64,000 nt of DNA from Paracoccaceae bacterium. Its GTDB lineage: Bacteria > Pseudomonadota > Alphaproteobacteria > Rhodobacterales > Rhodobacteraceae. The DNA is taken from assembly GCA_014872815.1 (NCBI GenBank), contig WKFK01000012.1, positions 310,001 through 374,000 on the forward strand, written 5' to 3'. This document shows positions 63,257 to 64,000 of this stretch, in pieces. Every line of letters starts with the position of its first letter. The first letter of the stretch is position 1. The position numbers and the translations under genes are program-made. The notes under the pieces were generated by a model, which saw nothing but the letters and a program-made list of their open reading frames with translations, was not told the DNA's origin and did no database searches.

Positions 63257-63883
63257 ATGAGTGAGGTCACTCCAGACCTCTTGATGCGCGCCTACGGCAT
63301 GGGTGTCTTTCCCATGTCCGAAAACCGCGACGATCCGGACATCTTCTGGGTGGACCCGATCCGCCGCGGTATCTTCCCCCTCGACAGTTTCCACATCTCC
63401 CGCAGCCTCGCCAAGCGAATCCGCCGTGGCGGCTACACAGTGTCGCTCAACGCGGACTTCGAAGGTGTGCTGGACGGCTGTGCCGATCGGGAAGAAACTT
63501 GGATCAACGCCCAAATCCGCGCGCTTTACGTGGCGCTCTATGCACGTGGGGAGGCGCACTCTTTAGAGGTTTGGGACCGCGACAAGTTAATCGGTGGGGT
63601 CTACGGCGTCACCTTGGGCGGGGCCTTCTTCGGCGAGAGCATGTTTTCGCGCAAAACTGACGCCTCCAAAATCGCCCTCGCCTATTTGATCGAACACCTG
63701 CGTCGCTGTGGCTTCACACTGTTTGACACACAGTTTGTCACCGATCACCTCATCTCATTGGGGGCCATCGAAATCCCACGTGCGGATTATCACAAGATGC
63801 TGACATGGGCGCTGCGGCATGACGCAGACATCACGGCTCACTCGTTGCCGTCGCCCTCAGAGGTGCTGTCTGCGTCCGCCTGA
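63257..63883 (+). CDS. aat: Leucyl/phenylalanyl-tRNA--protein transferase
   Basis: Transfers Leu or Phe from tRNA to proteins with N-terminal Lys or Arg, marking them for ClpAP by the N-end rule. The 208-residue product has YGMGVFPMSENRDDPDIFWVDPIRRGIFPL at the N-terminus, GEAHSLEVWDRDKLIGGVYGVTLGGAFFGESMFS near residue 110-140 and the FDTQFVTDHLISLGA motif. It starts 19 bp after accC and its 3' end overlaps the convergent DUF2155 gene by 46 bp. Confidence 0.96.
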   Translation: MSEVTPDLLMRAYGMGVFPMSENRDDPDIFWVDPIRRGIFPLDSFHISRSLAKRIRRGGYTVSLNADFEGVLDGCADREETWINAQIRALYVALYARGEAHSLEVWDRDKLIGGVYGVTLGGAFFGESMFSRKTDASKIALAYLIEHLRRCGFTLFDTQFVTDHLISLGAIEIPRADYHKMLTWALRHDADITAHSLPSPSEVLSASA

Positions 63884-64000
63884 GCCATGCCGGTACAGCG
63901 CAGCACCCAGACGTCATAGCGGGCATGATCCAGCGCGCTCAACGCGGGCGAGGACGCCACCATCCAGCCTTGGAACACATTGGCGCCCTCTCCCTGATCT
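63838..64000 (-). CDS. DUF2155 domain protein, C-terminal part (cut by window edge)
   Basis: Only the last 53 codons are in the window; the start is beyond base 64,000. The visible residues include NVFQGWMVASSPALSAL then DHARYDVWVLRC, the C-terminal signature of the DUF2155 family of alphaproteobacterial exported proteins, followed by a polar tail rich in Asp, Glu and Ser. The pairing with accB-accC-aat is typical of Rhodobacteraceae. Its 3' end overlaps aat by 46 bp on the opposite strand. Function is unknown. Confidence 0.85.
   Translation of the reverse strand, partial: DQGEGANVFQGWMVASSPALSALDHARYDVWVLRCTGMAQADADSTSEGDGNE

Noticed and set aside
61300-63270. A 656-codon minus-strand ORF antisense to accB and accC
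   Set aside because: Shadow of two certain genes; His/Gly/Asp-rich low-complexity product.

Overview
The window is chromosomal DNA of an alphaproteobacterium, most likely a marine member of the Roseobacter group (Rhodobacteraceae). The signs are tandem DUF2484 genes inside the mur cluster, an accB-accC-aat-DUF2155 string, a ctaC-ctaB-small ORF-ctaG-ctaE cytochrome aa3 operon, a long structured leader before mraZ, and intact CtrA-type and FNR-type sites. There is no prophage, insertion sequence, CRISPR array, rRNA or tRNA gene that I can support. Most genes are core housekeeping genes. The ORFs antisense to them are shadows of GC-rich coding sequence.

Bases 1-24,345 hold the division and cell-wall (dcw) cluster, read on the minus strand from mraZ to ftsZ: mraZ, rsmH, ftsL, ftsI, murE, murF, mraY (terminator), murD, then a hibernation factor with an FNR box, a 59-residue membrane ORF, and an opposite-strand BaiN-type flavoprotein. 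It continues with ftsW, murG, murC, an APC permease with three tiny coupled membrane proteins (two of them DUF2484), murB, ddl, ftsQ, ftsA and ftsZ (terminator). The mraZ side starts in a 0.7-kb leader and promoter region with arrays of 10-11-bp TGGGA repeats (MraZ-box-like) and a strong hairpin resembling the UpsM leader RNA of Rhodobacter. Perfect TTAA-N7-TTAA CtrA sites lie upstream of ddl-ftsQ-ftsA and between ftsA and ftsZ.

Bases 24,345-34,850 are mixed core and accessory genes: a NUDIX hydrolase, DUF1178, an SDR, lysC, ptsP (enzyme I of the nitrogen PTS), an EcsC protein, an unrecognised protein, an orphan TctC-type binding protein, a GNAT, a flavin-reductase-like protein and a hexapeptide acetyltransferase. 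Bases 34,850-44,600 carry an AEC exporter bracketed by two inverted copies of a covarying palindromic repeat, a SulP transporter, an IalB-like secreted protein, and the methylthioadenosine-to-adenine salvage pair mtnP and apt with a LysE exporter between them. A GlcD-like oxidase, an MBL-fold protein, a GFA protein and a GNAT follow.

Bases 44,600-51,650 (minus strand) hold an M16 protease, thrC, SURF1 and the cytochrome c oxidase subunit and assembly genes. An FNR box separates ctaC from the divergent tldD. Bases 51,650-64,000 (mostly plus strand) hold tldD, dprA, topA, a small acidic orphan, the 3-oxoacid CoA-transferase pair, an amino-acid-type binding protein, a PAS-LuxR regulator, accB, accC, aat and the 3' end of a DUF2155 gene cut by the window edge.

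The most interesting signals are regulatory: two CtrA sites at the ftsQA and ftsZ control regions, three TGGGA repeat clusters before mraZ, the UpsM-like hairpin leader, two perfect FNR boxes, and covarying intergenic palindromes. The least understood gene module is the coupled permease plus three small membrane proteins inside the dcw cluster.
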